64,000 nucleotides of DNA from Euborellia annulipes (taxonomy: Eukaryota; Arthropoda; Insecta; Dermaptera; Anisolabididae): positions 1 to 64,000 of the forward strand of contig JAKCPI010006305.1 of the NCBI GenBank assembly GCA_023213315.1, in the 5' to 3' direction. The notes below the pieces were generated by a model that made no database searches, had not been told where the DNA came from, and saw only the letters and a list, made by a program, of their open reading frames with translations. Position 1 is the stretch's first letter. Each line of letters begins with the position of its first letter. Shown here piece after piece: positions 33,467-44,599 of the stretch. A program made the position numbers and the translations under genes.

Positions 33467-34290
33467 TTTTATTTATTTATTTATTTATATAACCCTTTTC
33501 TTCTTAAAGACACAATTGCTTTGCTGTGTATGGAAGCGTCATAAAAAAAAAATACAAAACTAATAGACAATATACATACAAGGAAGGGTACATCTTTATT
33601 TTACTATATAGGGGCTGTTTCAGGAGGTGGGTTTTAAGTCTTTTTTTTTGAAAATGATGACATTTGGAGATGATTTGATTTCACTTGGGAGAGCATTAAA
33701 AAGTCTTGGTCCCATCGAATTAGACGATTTTTCGCCCACCTTCAACCTAGATCTCGGACATCTCAAATCTTCCCTATGTCTTGTATTCTGCTGGTGAATA
33801 TTCTTTCCTGAGTCAATGGAACTTCTCTTCTCATATGTCTTTGTACATATCTCTAGGTGCAGTGCTAGTTATGCACCTGAGAATTCTCTTCTGGGCAATG
33901 AGAACTCTCTGAGCCGACGTGGACATTCCCCAAAGTGAAATCCCGTACCTGACTCTTGATTCAACCTCTGAGAAATAGTACGACCTCATCTGGTGAGACT
34001 CCAGGAAGTTCTTCAAGTATCTCATCTGGTAGCAGACAGAATTAAGCCTCTTCACTAATCCATCGCAGTGATACCCCCATGCGAGATTTTCATTAACTGT
34101 TAGGCCCAACGAATACATACTGCCGACATTTTCTATTCTGCCGCCAAACACAGATCTATTGTCCAGTTTTTTGTAGTTTTTTGTTTGAAAACGGTTGTAT
34201 TTTTTTGTCTTGTTGTCATTAAAGTGAAGACGATTTTGACTGCACCTATTACTTAAGATGATTCCATCACACTATGATCGAAATATCCTC
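33467..34290 (-). mobile_element. 5'-truncated non-LTR retrotransposon (RT C-terminal region)
   Basis: The minus frame from about 34265 to 33831 encodes the end of a reverse transcriptase and following region of jockey/CR1-like LINEs: NRLHFNDNKT, SLGLTVNENLAWGYHC, RYGISLWGMSTSAQRV, QKRILRCI. A stop at 33831 and a frameshift follow. The next frame continues with SRLKVGEKSSNSMGPRLFNA, then shifts again at an A-run into RLKTHLLKQPLYS. The 3' UTR ends in a (TAAA)n tail at 33467-33492. The copy is dead and lacks its 5' part. No clear target duplication was found. Confidence 0.85.
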
Positions 34291-35159
34291 AAATAACCGG
34301 ATTTTAATTAAATAATCTTTCTCTTGCCGAAAATCTAAATACAAATTAATAGATATGTCCATTAATTGAGATTATTTGCTCCATAGCTTGTCTTGAAAAG
34401 GCCATGGGCGATTACGGTAGGTAGAAGAGTAATGAATCAAAAAATCATATAATGTTTGGTGTTTTGATTATTATTAAGAAGCAAAGCTAATCGAATTACG
34501 TTTTATTCATTAATCACTATATTATCTCAGAGTAAGGTCGCCTCTTTTGTTTTTTAATTGACAAAAACTCTAATATTTTAAAATGTAATGTTTTATCATT
34601 CTTAATAAACATTTTAATTAGTTCACAGGGTTTAAAGAGATAAAAGTTTACATTTGTACTTAGAACAAATCCCAATTGACATTCAACTAAACAAACCATT
34701 GTGAACATGTAAAGAAACTTCTATTCCCATATTGAAAACAACACCTGCTTTGTTTATTATATAAATTACTCTTGTTTATAAACTTTAAGATGATTCACTG
34801 CTCACAGTCGAGTTGAGCTAGTCCATATATCAGTAGAAATTTAAATTAATGGTATTAATTAGATTAAAAAAAAAATAAATAAAAATAACATAAAGGGAAC
34901 CTGATTGAACAGATTAAAATATTTTAACAATCTTTGGTATTTTTTTTCCATTATATCATTTTTTATTTAATCCACTATTAAAAAAATTTCCCTTTGATAT
35001 AAATATTATAACTTAATCAAAAAATATTAGAGTGATATCGAATACTCAAGAGTGCTTAAACATTTTTTAACGTTTATATTAAAATTATATAATTGGAAAA
35101 TGAAAATTTGTTTTTAAGTCCAATTTGTTATAAATTTAAAAACCATTTGTATATAACAT
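34291..35159. other. AT-rich low-copy stretch
   Basis: No recognised gene or repeat. Confidence 0.5.
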
Positions 35160-35285
35160 AGCGAGGTTTCCGACTGTTCGTCCATCTGTCAGTCCCTTCA
35201 TCTACTTCCCGTTGGAATTTTGAAATGAAATTTTGCACTCTTATAGAGGGCGCTATGACGTGTCTAGGAAAATTTTAGGGTCCCC
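35160..35285 (+). repeat. GTCC/GTCT-type repeat fragment
   Basis: GTTCGTCCATCTGTCAGTCC followed by CCCGTTGGAATTTTGAAATG and TTATAGAGGGCGCTATG. Same family as 27935-28060. Confidence 0.65.
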
Positions 35286-35364
35286 AAAATCCTAATTGGG
35301 GAGGCTCAAAAAATTCCTGCAAATATAAATTGCTGATTACTCTGAGATGTATAATTGCCTTAAG

Positions 35365-35760
35365 TTGGGACTGTGATGTGATTATGAATGAACAGATTGA
35401 GATATCAGCCAAATTGGAATGCTCGAGGTTCAATAAAACTCTCAGAATAGGACGTTTCGGCCTGAATTTATTTGGCCACCTTCAGTTATTATTACACTTA
35501 TTGAAAAACACATTTGTGATTGAACCAGGATTTGTCAATAATAAAATTTATTTGTTTTATACAAAATTATATCGTTCCCAAGATCATATATGAATGACAA
35601 TGTGTGTTTTGTAACATGTGTATAATTTCTAATAACTGAAGATGGCCAAATAAATTCAAGCCGAAACGTCTTATTCTGGGAGTTTGATTGAACCTCGAGT
35701 ATTCCAATTTGGCTGATATCTCCATCCCTTCATTCATAATTAAAAACTTTCCCATTTGAA
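35365..35760. mobile_element. fold-back with about 120-bp arms
   Basis: Left arm has GAGATATCAGCCAAATTGGA, CTCGAGGTTCAATAAAACTC, GACGTTTCGGC and CACCTTCAGTTATTA. The right arm mirrors each with few changes. The spacer is AT-rich. Carries the CGAAACGTC + CTTCAG motif seen in other fold-backs. Confidence 0.85.
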
Positions 35761-35811
35761 AGCATTTTTCTATCTCGTCTTATGAAAAATCAAAGCCAAA
35801 CAGTCTTACAA

Positions 35812-35892
35812 TCCTTACGGCTAAGCGATGCCAAACGAGGCTAAACCTCAGATGGGTGGCAGCGATAAATCAGCGCGTTGAACGGCCAAAAG
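35812..35892 (+). mobile_element. SINE family C fragment
   Basis: GCTAAGCGATGCCAAACGAG, then AAATCAGCGCGTTGAACGGC. Matches the 4628-4712 piece and, reversed, 15207-15398. Confidence 0.5.
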
Positions 35893-35911
35893 CATTTGAT
35901 TCCTTTCTTCT

Positions 35912-36433
35912 TTCTATTTATTCATACCTCTACATCTAAATGGTTGCGTTGATACTATTTATTTAAAAATAAATAAATTAAAACCTCTGCATCCGAAACA
36001 AAACAATTAAATAGCCTACATACACTAAACACTTTTGGGATTTCGGTTTCAATAATCGAATTATTTATTTTGTAGTGAAAATTTTCAGATGGCCTGGAAT
36101 AAATAGAATAGGCCGGCCGTCGCTCGGTCTGACGCCTATTGAAAATATAGAAGGAAGTGACAGACATGTAAAGAAAAAAGGACTGACATTCATAGCTCTG
36201 AAAGCTCGTGGTCGCCATCCACGTACCCATAAGTTGTGGACCCTTGAGCATAAGGAAGGAATAATCGAATGGCCAAAAGCATTCCTCTCTTGGTTTTTGC
36301 GAAAAGAGAACGAGAAACGATTCGATCGGCCTTCTGCTCGAAAGGTTATCGTGTTTAACACATGGCCTGTCCGCCCGCCCTCCATTTCCTTCCTTCCTTC
36401 TATTTATTCATACCTCTACATCTAAATGGTTGC
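35912..36433. repeat. segment bounded by 36-bp exact direct repeats
   Basis: 35912-35947 and 36398-36433 are identical (TTCTATTTATTCATACCTCT to TACATCTAAATGGTTGC), 486 bp apart. The enclosed segment contains the dispersed repeat shared with 18286-18710 (GTGGTCGCCATCCACGTACC at about 36208). The frames across it are by-products. Confidence 0.75.
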
Positions 36434-36616
36434 CTTGGTCCTTTTGTTCCCTAACTCGTCCATTTGGATTTGATGCATTTTTTTTTATTTTCCCAAATAA
36501 AAGTATTTTCATTCGATAAAAAAAAAATCTTATTCACATTCTGTTATTTTTATCTATCTTTAAGGTAAAAATTTTACATGAAATATTAAAAAGTTTTTTT
36601 TTTCTTTTTGTTTCAG

Positions 36617-36678
36617 GTATGCTTCCCTATATCTCAACATGGTTACTAAAGAAAGTGATCGAGGATGTATTCAAAATG
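36617..36678 (+). CDS. candidate 62-nt internal coding exon
   Basis: A strong acceptor (long T-rich tract ending TTTTTGTTTCAG) precedes 62 nt without low complexity, followed by a donor ATG|GTAAAT. With one base carried in, the frame reads YASLYLNMVTKESDRGCIQN and ends one base into a codon. A second frame (MLPYISTWLLKKVIEDVFKM) is also open; the third has a stop. The DRGC stretch recalls Ly6/DUF753-type secreted cysteine proteins, but one exon cannot prove this. No partner exon is certain. Confidence 0.3.
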
Positions 36679-37139
36679 GTAAATTATCTAATTTTATTAA
36701 TAAAATGAAAGATTTTATTTCTTATCTTTTACTATTAAACGTCCAATGAACGTTTGTTTTTTTTTATATAAAATTTGCGTTTTTTACATCTCAAATTTTT
36801 TTTTTATTTTTGGATTTACAAAATTACTACAATTCCTTGAATTAAACAAAGAGAAAAATTTGACTTGTATTCACTTTACCTGTCTAAATGGGTCTATCAT
36901 ACATATGAACAAATTGTTTACACGATATTTTCAAAAGAAAGCCTTCGATCTGTTTGAATTTTGCCTTTCCATTTAGGGAGTTTTTTTTTTTAAACAGTAA
37001 AGACCGTAGGCGTCGGAACTGAGGGAGGGTGGCAAGCGTATGTACATTGCACTTCTACCCCTGGATTTGTCCAGGAGCAAAAGTTTATGTAATAAAGCTC
37101 AAACATTTCGTTTAAATATTATTTTTTGAATTTTTCAAA
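36679..37139. other. AT-rich stretch after the exon candidate
   Basis: Would be intron if the exon is real. A richer patch near 37006-37078 (GGCGTCGGAACTGAGGGAGG, CCCCTGGATTTGTCCAGGAG) looks like a decayed repeat. Confidence 0.4.
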
Positions 37140-37489
37140 TAGTGCTGCTTTTTACTTTTTATAAATTTTACATCTTGAAAATCAAATGTACCCTACTGTC
37201 AGAAACTAAATACATCTCTTCTTCTTCTTCTTCTGTCCTCGCCTGATTATTCCCGCCGTGCGGGGTCGGCGGACCTTATTATACCCCTCCACTCCCCCTA
37301 TCCAATACTGTTGTCTCCGACAGGCTAAGCTCGGTCATGTCTCTCTTGACCCGATGAAGCCAAGTCATCCTAGGAAACTAAATACTTATCGGCACAAAAA
37401 ATCTGGTGTGACAAGCACAGAACACAACTTTCGATTACCGAAGGTAAGAAAAAGTTGTGTGCTGTGCGACCAGTCACACCAGATTTTTT
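37140..37489 (+). mobile_element. family A right part interrupted by a LINE tail (A11)
   Basis: AAATTTTACATCTTGAAAAT, CAGAAACTAAATAC, then the insert at 37214-37373, then GGAAACTAAATAC again and the terminal palindrome ending CAGTCACACCAGATTTTT. Confidence 0.85.
37214..37373 (-). mobile_element. LINE 3' end with 12-bp target duplication
   Basis: GAAACTAAATAC flanks both sides (37202-37213, 37374-37385). On the minus strand it reads PRMTWLHRVKRDMTELSL, a motif at the C-terminus of RTE-like reverse transcriptases, then frameshifts into an SADP-type end. It finishes in a (GAA)n tail (CTT run at 37216 on +). A 5'-truncated dead copy. Confidence 0.85.
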
Positions 37490-37494
37490 TATTT

Positions 37495-37660
37495 ATTAAG
37501 ACCTTCAAGGCTGATTAAGACCATTTCAGAGCTTGTGGACTGTCAATATAGCCACATAAATACTGGTAAATAGTTTGTTCATATTAAACTATGTCAGCCC
37601 ACAAGTTCTAAAGATTATCTTAATCAAGTCCGAAACGTCAGCCTAGTGGGCCTTAATAAA
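37495..37660. mobile_element. small fold-back with CGAAACGTC motif
   Basis: Left CTGATTAAGACC and GAGCTTGTGGACTG mirror right CCCACAAGTTCTAAAGA and CTTAATCA imperfectly. CCGAAACGTCAGCC at 37630 matches the motif of the larger fold-backs. Confidence 0.5.
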
Positions 37661-38109
37661 TGAAATAATCCGCTGCTATTCTGTTTATTTCGTCATCAAC
37701 TAATCCAGCTACTAAAACTGCATCTTTCAAAAAAAAATATTCCGACTCCACAAGGACTATTTCCAACTATGTAAATCCATTGATTTGTTGGTTTAACAAG
37801 TCATATATTTTATATAAATAGATAAATAGAAAATGAAAAAATTCCTAGCAAAGGAAACGTCACTTTTTTTTGTTGATAATAGAAGTTTATCAATCTCTAA
37901 ATCTTTTTATTGTCTGATTAATCAATTTTCCTTATAATCATTTCATCAATTTTCATCAATATTGCTAATTGAAGGCATGAATAAATTTTCATTGTTAAAC
38001 AAGGTTAAGATATTTTGACTAGGTGAGGTGAAAATGATCAATACGTGTTATCCCTGAGGGTAATTTAAAAAAAAAAGGATAGAAAGAAGATACAATTTCT
38101 TTTTCCGAT
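37661..38109. other. AT-rich stretch
   Basis: No recognised gene or repeat. Confidence 0.5.
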
Positions 38110-38400
38110 TTGATCTAGAAGAGAGTCAATTGATATTTGAGTTCATTTGCATAAACGCCGCCGCCCTTGCACAGTGTGTCGGTATCACTTTCAAATGTCC
38201 ATTGTATGGGATCGGATTGCCTTTCGTGACATGGACAAGCAAGTTAAGCCTAGCTGGGCTGAAGATGCTTTGCATCTGGTCCCGTGTCGTCATTGTCGTC
38301 GCTGGGGTCGTATTGATTCGCGCCTGCATCTCCTCTCCAGCATCCCAGCATCCTTATCTTCTGCTCCGCCTTTCAGAGCGTTCGTTTAACTGTGAAAAAA
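38110..38400. promoter_or_regulatory. CpG-containing non-repeat block with octamer sites
   Basis: About 290 bp clearly richer in GC and CpG than its flanks. It holds ATTTGCAT (38145-38152), the POU octamer, and CTTTGCAT (38268-38275). All-frame openness is high: + frames of 80-96 codons and a 67-codon minus frame, none recognised. A TTGATCTAG acceptor-like site at 38118 would put one + frame (ICINAAALAQCVGITFKC...) in phase with the 36617 exon, but no donor or homology supports it. Enhancer, promoter or exon cannot be separated by eye. Confidence 0.35.
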
Positions 38401-39666
38401 CAACAAAAATTTCTTATTAGAATATGAATCATTATTTATAGGCTTTTACTCTATTTATACATACTGTATGTGTCTTGAATTAGGCCTTTCTATTTCTATA
38501 TATTTTTGTAATTTATTTCGAGATTATGGTAATCGTTCTTTCTTTTTTTAACTAAAATTTTAATTAAATTCATATTATTTCGGTATCGATCGTCAGTCCT
38601 TGATTCTATTAATATTCAAGCTAAGAGCGAACGGAGACAACTATTCAACCTGCAATTACAATAGTGAACTTTTCTCGCCATGTAAAGTAGTGACGTGACT
38701 TGCACTCGAAATTCTTAGCTATCCAATAATGATTGAAAGGATAACGAACGGCACGGAAATGTGTCACTAATAATAAAGTTCATTTTTTTTTAGAACTCGC
38801 CGCTCAGTGTCTTTGCAACAAAATAGGGTTTATTGATTGCAAATGTCTCTTCATTTTATTTTTTTCACAACCCCTGAGCTTCTAAGGGAGAGTAGGAGCG
38901 GCCGTCTAAACGTACTTTAAAAAACTACTAGACTATTATAAGGAATTTTTCAATGCTTTTCTTTAATGAATTAAATTTATAAGGGATTATTGTAACAGAA
39001 AGTTATAATTTTTTTAATGACTTATTAAAAAATTATGAAAATTAATTTTTTTGTTAGCAAGCAAATACAAAAAAACAATCTGTCCCAATAATCTTTAATT
39101 TTTTTTAAATTTAAAAATGAATTTATTGTTATTATTAATCACATATTAATTAAGAAATTTTTAAAATAAGCTTAGCTTATTTATTTAAAAATCAACTGTC
39201 AAATATTTCAGCACTTTTGCAAAAGATGGCAGGCTAGTCTAACAGCCGGTATTATCATATCCCCTATTAGCCTATATCTGGCCTATATTTATATATTTTT
39301 ATGCTTTGATAAATTATACATAATATATAATAACATTTATAAAGTACTCATTATTAAAAGATCAATGAAAATCATCCAAATGCATTAGATTATTAGCTAC
39401 CATTCTGACATCTCTTGGCAAATTTTCGAAATAGTTGTTTTTTTGGCTTACTTTTTAAGACACACGACGCAATCTTTTCGGAAAAACATGCAACACAGCT
39501 TCACTCCTACTCCCCCTAAGTAGTATATTCAAATGACTTTATACATTTTTTTTTAAATTACTATATAAATTTCAAGAAAATCTATAAAAATTGTCACTTT
39601 AAACTTCATTAGTTACAAAATATATTTTCATTAAAATCGAAGTGAAAAAAGGATTAAATCAAAATG
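38401..39666. other. AT-rich low-copy stretch
   Basis: Some mixed-composition sequence near 38580-38830 (GGTATCGATCGTCAGTCC, CGGCACGGAAATGTG). No gene or repeat recognised. Confidence 0.45.
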
Positions 39667-40347
39667 AAAAATCTGGTGTGACTGGCGCACAGCACACAAC
39701 TTTCTCTTACCTTCGGTAATCGAAAGTTGTGTACTGTGCTTGTCACACCAGATTTTTTGTGTCGAAATATATTTAGTTTCCGCCAATATATTAGAAATTT
39801 AAGATGTCAAAATTATAAACATGGGAAAATATTTATATTTTGTTACCATGGCAACCATTTCTCCTATCTTCCTATGAAGCACAAGAGTAAAGTGTGCTTC
39901 AAACAATTTTGAGGGCAAAACGAGAATATACATTTGAAAGAGCATCTAAAAATAATTGATTTTTGAATTTTAATCAAAATCGTTAGAGCGAATTTTGAGA
40001 AAATCAAAAAAAACTGAAAAAGTACATCAGTAAAGTACTAGTACTCTTTGGCCGATTTTGATTAAAAGCTTATTTTTCCGGTCCCGGGGGTGTTTAACTT
40101 AAATATAAAATTTTAACCTCGTAGCTCAATTCCTTCATGCTTAAAATTGAACACAGACACACACACACACCCACCCACACACCCACCCACCCACCCACAG
40201 ACAGACCATGTCGCGAAAACCACTTTTTTGGATTCAGGGGCCTCAAAACGTGAAGATCCATCAAAATCTCGACATCGAATTTTTGACATGAATCCAATAC
40301 TTTCTCTCTATATATACATTTCATATATACATAGGTAAGAGAAAGTA
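39667..40347 (-). mobile_element. family A, complete reference copy, inverted (A12)
   Basis: 681 bp, both ends intact. On + it begins AAAAATCTGGTGTGACTGGC and runs through the full palindrome (ACTTTCTCTTACC, CGGTAATCGAAAGT) to TTGTCACACCAGATTTTTTG. The conserved body follows, then a CA/CCCA microsatellite (40152-40205), the core, and the TACTTTCTCTC...GGTAAGAGAAAGTA hairpin. No protein is encoded; the TH/PP-rich frame here is the microsatellite. Confidence 0.9.
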
Positions 40348-41139
40348 AAAAACAATAAACATTTGAAGGCAACTCTGTATATTTGTTTGCAATAAAAGTA
40401 AAAATTACTTTAATTCTTTCAAACTGTTTTCTTTCTTCACGTCTATTGATTTTTATTCTCTAAGGACACTTTAATACCATTGTTCCAATTTCTTAAAATT
40501 CTATTATACACCCATTTACTGTCTATATAGCTACTAGCTAGTCAAGATAACCATGCCTCTTTAAAGACTTTTTCAGGATTATTCAGTCAATTTGAATTTT
40601 CCAAAACATTAATATATTTTCTATTTTTTTTTTCCTAAATTTTGCCCTAGCCTATTTGTTTCACTATTAAAATTATTACAGTATATATGAAGAAAAAAAA
40701 ACATTTATTCGATTCGTTTTTTTTTTTTTTTTTGTTGCATTATAGAATAGGAGGAGTAAATCATAAGAGATCCCAAGTAATATAAAAAAAAACTGCCCCA
40801 TTTATTAAAAAAGAAAAGGTTATTTAAAAAAATACAGGAAAGTTACTTGAAAAGAGTGAAATCTCATCCATCACTTTTTCTTTCAACGAACAATAATAAA
40901 AATTTGTTGGGGTTAAATGCCTTCACACGCATCATACTAAGATTAGAAAAAACTTGACATAATTTGAAAAATGGATAGGCCTACCAATTGGCGAACAACG
41001 CTTTTTTTTTAAATCATGTAAATGTATTATTATTAATAGCTATCACAAATTTTAATTCCTAAATTCAATCAACTGTCAGTTTAAAAAATATAATCTTCAG
41101 TAATAAATATTTACCAACGTTTGCTAGTTGCCCGTATAA
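40348..41139. other. AT-rich low-copy stretch
   Basis: Homopolymer-rich, no recognised gene or repeat. Confidence 0.5.
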
Positions 41140-41147
41140 TCTTATAC

Positions 41148-41299
41148 CATGGGTGTCAAATTCAAAAGCTAACTAGGGCCAAATAAACAATGCTTAACTT
41201 TAGGTGGGCCTCAAAAATAATAAATTAATAATGACTGAGCCGCAAAATTGTTGACCTCGGGCCGCATGCAGCCCGTGGGCCGCGAGTTTGACACCCCTA
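41148..41299. mobile_element. 152-bp hAT MITE with exact 8-bp duplication
   Basis: Ends CATGGGTGTCAAATTC and, reversed, TAGGGGTGTCAAACTC (13 of 16). TCTTATAC lies at 41140-41147 and 41300-41307. The interior GGGCCGCATGCAGCCCGTGG is typical of a hAT MITE type widespread in animals. Confidence 0.9.
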
Positions 41300-41439
41300 T
41301 CTTATACTATTAGACGACCAATGTAAGTTTATTTGTTTATATGGAAGCATCAGTTCTCGAAAACTGCTCTAACGATTTTTTTCAATAGGTAGTTTTGGTA
41401 CCAAATGCCCCCGCCCTGCCACCCCCAAATGACGCCATT

Positions 41440-41690
41440 GACTCCGATTGACCTCCACTTTTTCGAGTACAAGTACTTTACCAATGTACTTTTTTAGTTT
41501 GTTCCATTTTCTCAAAAATTCGATTCTGATTTATTTCAAATTTCAAGTACCAATATGAAATTAAGCTAGGTCTTGTCTTTGGGAGAATTCAAGTACTATT
41601 ATAGTACTTTACTGATGTATAATACATTTTTAGTTTTTACAATTTTTTCAAAAGAAAATAGCACCCAGCTTCAGCTCGGACATCCCGGAA
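41440..41690. repeat. decayed repeat related to family A middle
   Basis: AAGTACTTTACCAATGTACT and CATTTTCTCAAAAATTCG recall the family A block around AGTACTTTACTGATGTAC. TTCAGCTCGGACATCCCGG near 41667 recalls 18580. Confidence 0.4.
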
Positions 41691-43874
41691 CTAGAGCCTA
41701 AAAATGAAATCGCTAACCACCTATACTTAATTTAATATCTAATTATTTTAAATAAATTTTATCCTTCCAAATAAGCCCATTCAAATTAAAATTGTCGAAA
41801 CCTAAAAGTAGGCTTCACTAAAGAGACAGCGCCTATTTTAGCAGGGATTTCAAAAATTAGGTCTTGTGTTGTTGTTGGAGGTTAGATAATCCAAATAACC
41901 AATTATTAGTGAATTTGATTTTCCCCTTCCAGTATTCATAAATGAAAAAAAAAAATCAATCTATAGCAATTAATTTTTAAACTTCAGTAAAACTCTCAAT
42001 TTGTTATAAATGTTAGCCATATTTACTTAGTGGATTGATTTTGTGATATAAATCCATATCATCCCTTCTCTTTTAGATATAATTCGAAAAAAGGAAAATT
42101 TTAAAAATTACTCAAAATTATTTTTCACTTTTATTCTAATGAAATTGAGTGAATCAAATAAAGTCAACAAACGACTCATATGATAATTTATCATTAAGAT
42201 CAAAGAACATTATTAAAATTTGGTGTTGGGGGAATGGAAAATGAGGAAAAAAGGGGGGTAATTTATTTGGAAGAGGGAGATTGGTAATGGAGTGAAAAAC
42301 AATAGGTGAAACGAAATAAATTTAAGACATAAAAAATAAATATCATTTAGGTCAGTCAAAGAAAATTGAATTCAAAAATACATTCCATATATAATGTCGG
42401 AAAGTCAATATAAATTTTATTTTAATCATACAAATCTTATTCTAGTTATTTGGATATAATAGAATTTTCAATATTAAAATAAATATTATATATATTATAA
42501 ATATTTTAATATTGAAAATTCTATTAATATGTTCAAAATAGAATAGAAGGATGTTTGGTGTTGGGTGATTATATTGATAGATCGTAATGTATTTATGAAA
42601 TGTCTGTCAAAGAACTTAAGAGGTTTTCTGTTGATGATCGGAATGTATTTATTTTTATGTCTTGAAAATTTATTTCGTATAAATGTTGATGTATGTTTAT
42701 AAATCATTGAGATGAAGATGGTAAGTCAAAAGGGGGTTCAAAAAAGAAATATATTTTTACATTATTAAAATTTTATTCTAGAGCGAAGTGGGCGAGCTCT
42801 GAAGGCTTCTAATCTATTAATACTTGATTTTAGAATGAAAATTAATCTCCTTTATAATTGAATTAAAATTTAGCAAGAATCAAAATTTAACTTTATTAAG
42901 AAATTATGCAAACACTTTCTGAGGTGTCTATGCAATTAAGGTGTGTCTATTTAAAAAAAAAGGGAAATTTTTAATTGATAAATCTTTTTTATTCTAGATA
43001 AATATAATTTTTATATTTTTTTGGGATCCTATGTTTAACACCTACGCTCTGAAAAATTTATTCAAGATTAGAACATTGTCAAATAAAAGGAAATAGGTTT
43101 TTATTGGTTCTCTTCTTTTATATCTCGTTCGGACATAAAATAAATAAATAAACTCCTTCTCACCTAATAGTTCAATTAGAATCAAATACTTATAGTTGCT
43201 CAAAAGACAATTTTCTCTTATCTCCATTCAATCTTATTTTCTCTTAAATTGAAATTTATATCGTTAATATAAAGAAAGTATTTAAAATGCCAGTTTATTT
43301 AAAAAAGCTTTAAACTTTTTATTTCCTCAGTAAATATATTATCTAATTTAAAATAATTAATAGGGCGAAAATTTAAGATATTATGGTATTAATTAAAATA
43401 TATTTACCTTACGGCATGAGTAAGAGAGAGGAATATTATTTGAATTGAGAAGAATCTTACTAAAATAGAATAAATAATAATTAAAGGGAATTTCGATGTT
43501 AGTGAATTAGATGTTCTTGATATTATCACTCATGACAATCATATATAATATGAACCCGGTACGGAGAACACATGCCTATTATTAAATTCCCAAGGAGTTG
43601 GTATTTAAATAACTGAGGGGAAATAATAATCCAAGATGGATCTAATTAGGTTTATGAAATGTAAAGTAATTCAAAGTAATTATTTTGGATAGGGGGTCTC
43701 CGCTCAGGTGAGGGGTATACACAGAAATTAAAAAAAAAATCAAATTTAATTTTACTGGATATGCCCATAAAAATTTCTTTTCTTTGAATCTGCATACGTG
43801 ATTTGACATTCAAACTTTGTCTACTAAATAAATGCTAATATTCCAATATAACTATAAAATAAGTAAAGAGCTAG
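41691..43874. other. 2.2-kb AT-rich stretch with one AT hairpin
   Basis: Low-copy AT-rich DNA. At 42457-42526 TAATAGAATTTTCAATATT and its inverse form a hairpin of about 22+ bp arms. A slightly richer patch near 42780 (GAGCGAAGTGGGCGAGCTC). No gene recognised. Confidence 0.45.
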
Positions 43875-43914
43875 TACAGTGGGCGCCCACAAGTTTTCGA
43901 AAGTGTGCACTGTA
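43875..43914. mobile_element. 40-bp mariner-end remnant
   Basis: TACAGTGGGCGCCCAC to GTGTGCACTGTA forms an imperfect palindrome bounded by TA. It looks like two terminal repeats joined after loss of the interior. Confidence 0.5.
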
Positions 43915-44599
43915 CGTTTCTGTTTGTCATTCTCTGTTTGAATAAATTTCTTTTAGGATTTCGAAGTTTTATATTTTCAAAGAGAGATTCTAACGATTTC
44001 AGGAGAATTATCTTCAGTCCGATATTCCTGAGTTATTAATTGTGAAGTTACGATTCTTGCCTTAGGAAAAACATAAGGAGAATTCAAGTCTATGAATAGG
44101 CACTTCTTCTTGAAATAACTCATTCAAAGAGGACCGTCGAGCCAGATATGTCTGTGAAGTTAATATTGAGGAAAACAAAAAGGGGATCCAGAGAGATGCG
44201 CCTAGTTATTTAAAATAGAACTCCTAAAATTCAAATTTCTTTTTTAATGTTCTTTTATAATCTCTCTTATAAAAATCGAAGGGAAGGGATTAATTAGGTT
44301 TGATATGAAATTATTCAATTTATTTGACTCTAGTTTAAATTGCCAAACCCTGCAGACTAATATTTTTTAAGTAAATCTTATTATCCATCTGTTTTTTGAA
44401 GAATAAAATATTTTCACGTATTTCTCTAATATTTAAGCTTTCCCTTAGGACTTGAGACCTCCTTGTTTTGTAAAGCCCTGGATTAGGGAATACAATTTCT
44501 ACCACCTGCCAAATCCACATATTATACCCATGGGATAAGAATGATTCCGCTTATTGTCAATATTTCTCTAACAATAGACTTACTTGTTAGTATTTTTCA
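43915..44599. other. mixed-composition low-copy stretch
   Basis: Less AT-extreme than neighbours. A 61-codon minus frame (44335-44520, starting MWIWQVVEIVFPNPGLYK) is unrecognised. No splice pair is convincing. Confidence 0.35.

Noticed and set aside
33831..34151. 106-codon minus frame as a possible host gene.
   Set aside because: It is the C-terminal part of a non-LTR reverse transcriptase with later frameshifts and a (TAAA)n tail; annotated as a dead LINE.
36065..36425. Overlapping 98-116 codon frames on both strands.
   Set aside because: The segment is a dispersed repeat with a reversed copy at 18286-18710, bounded by direct repeats.
40147..40338. Plus-strand frame rich in TH and PP repeats.
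   Set aside because: It is the CA/CCCA microsatellite and core of an inverted family A copy.
44335..44520. Minus frame beginning MWIWQVVEIVFPNPGLYK as an exon.
   Set aside because: Open length is within chance for this composition, no acceptor or donor in suitable position, no recognised family.
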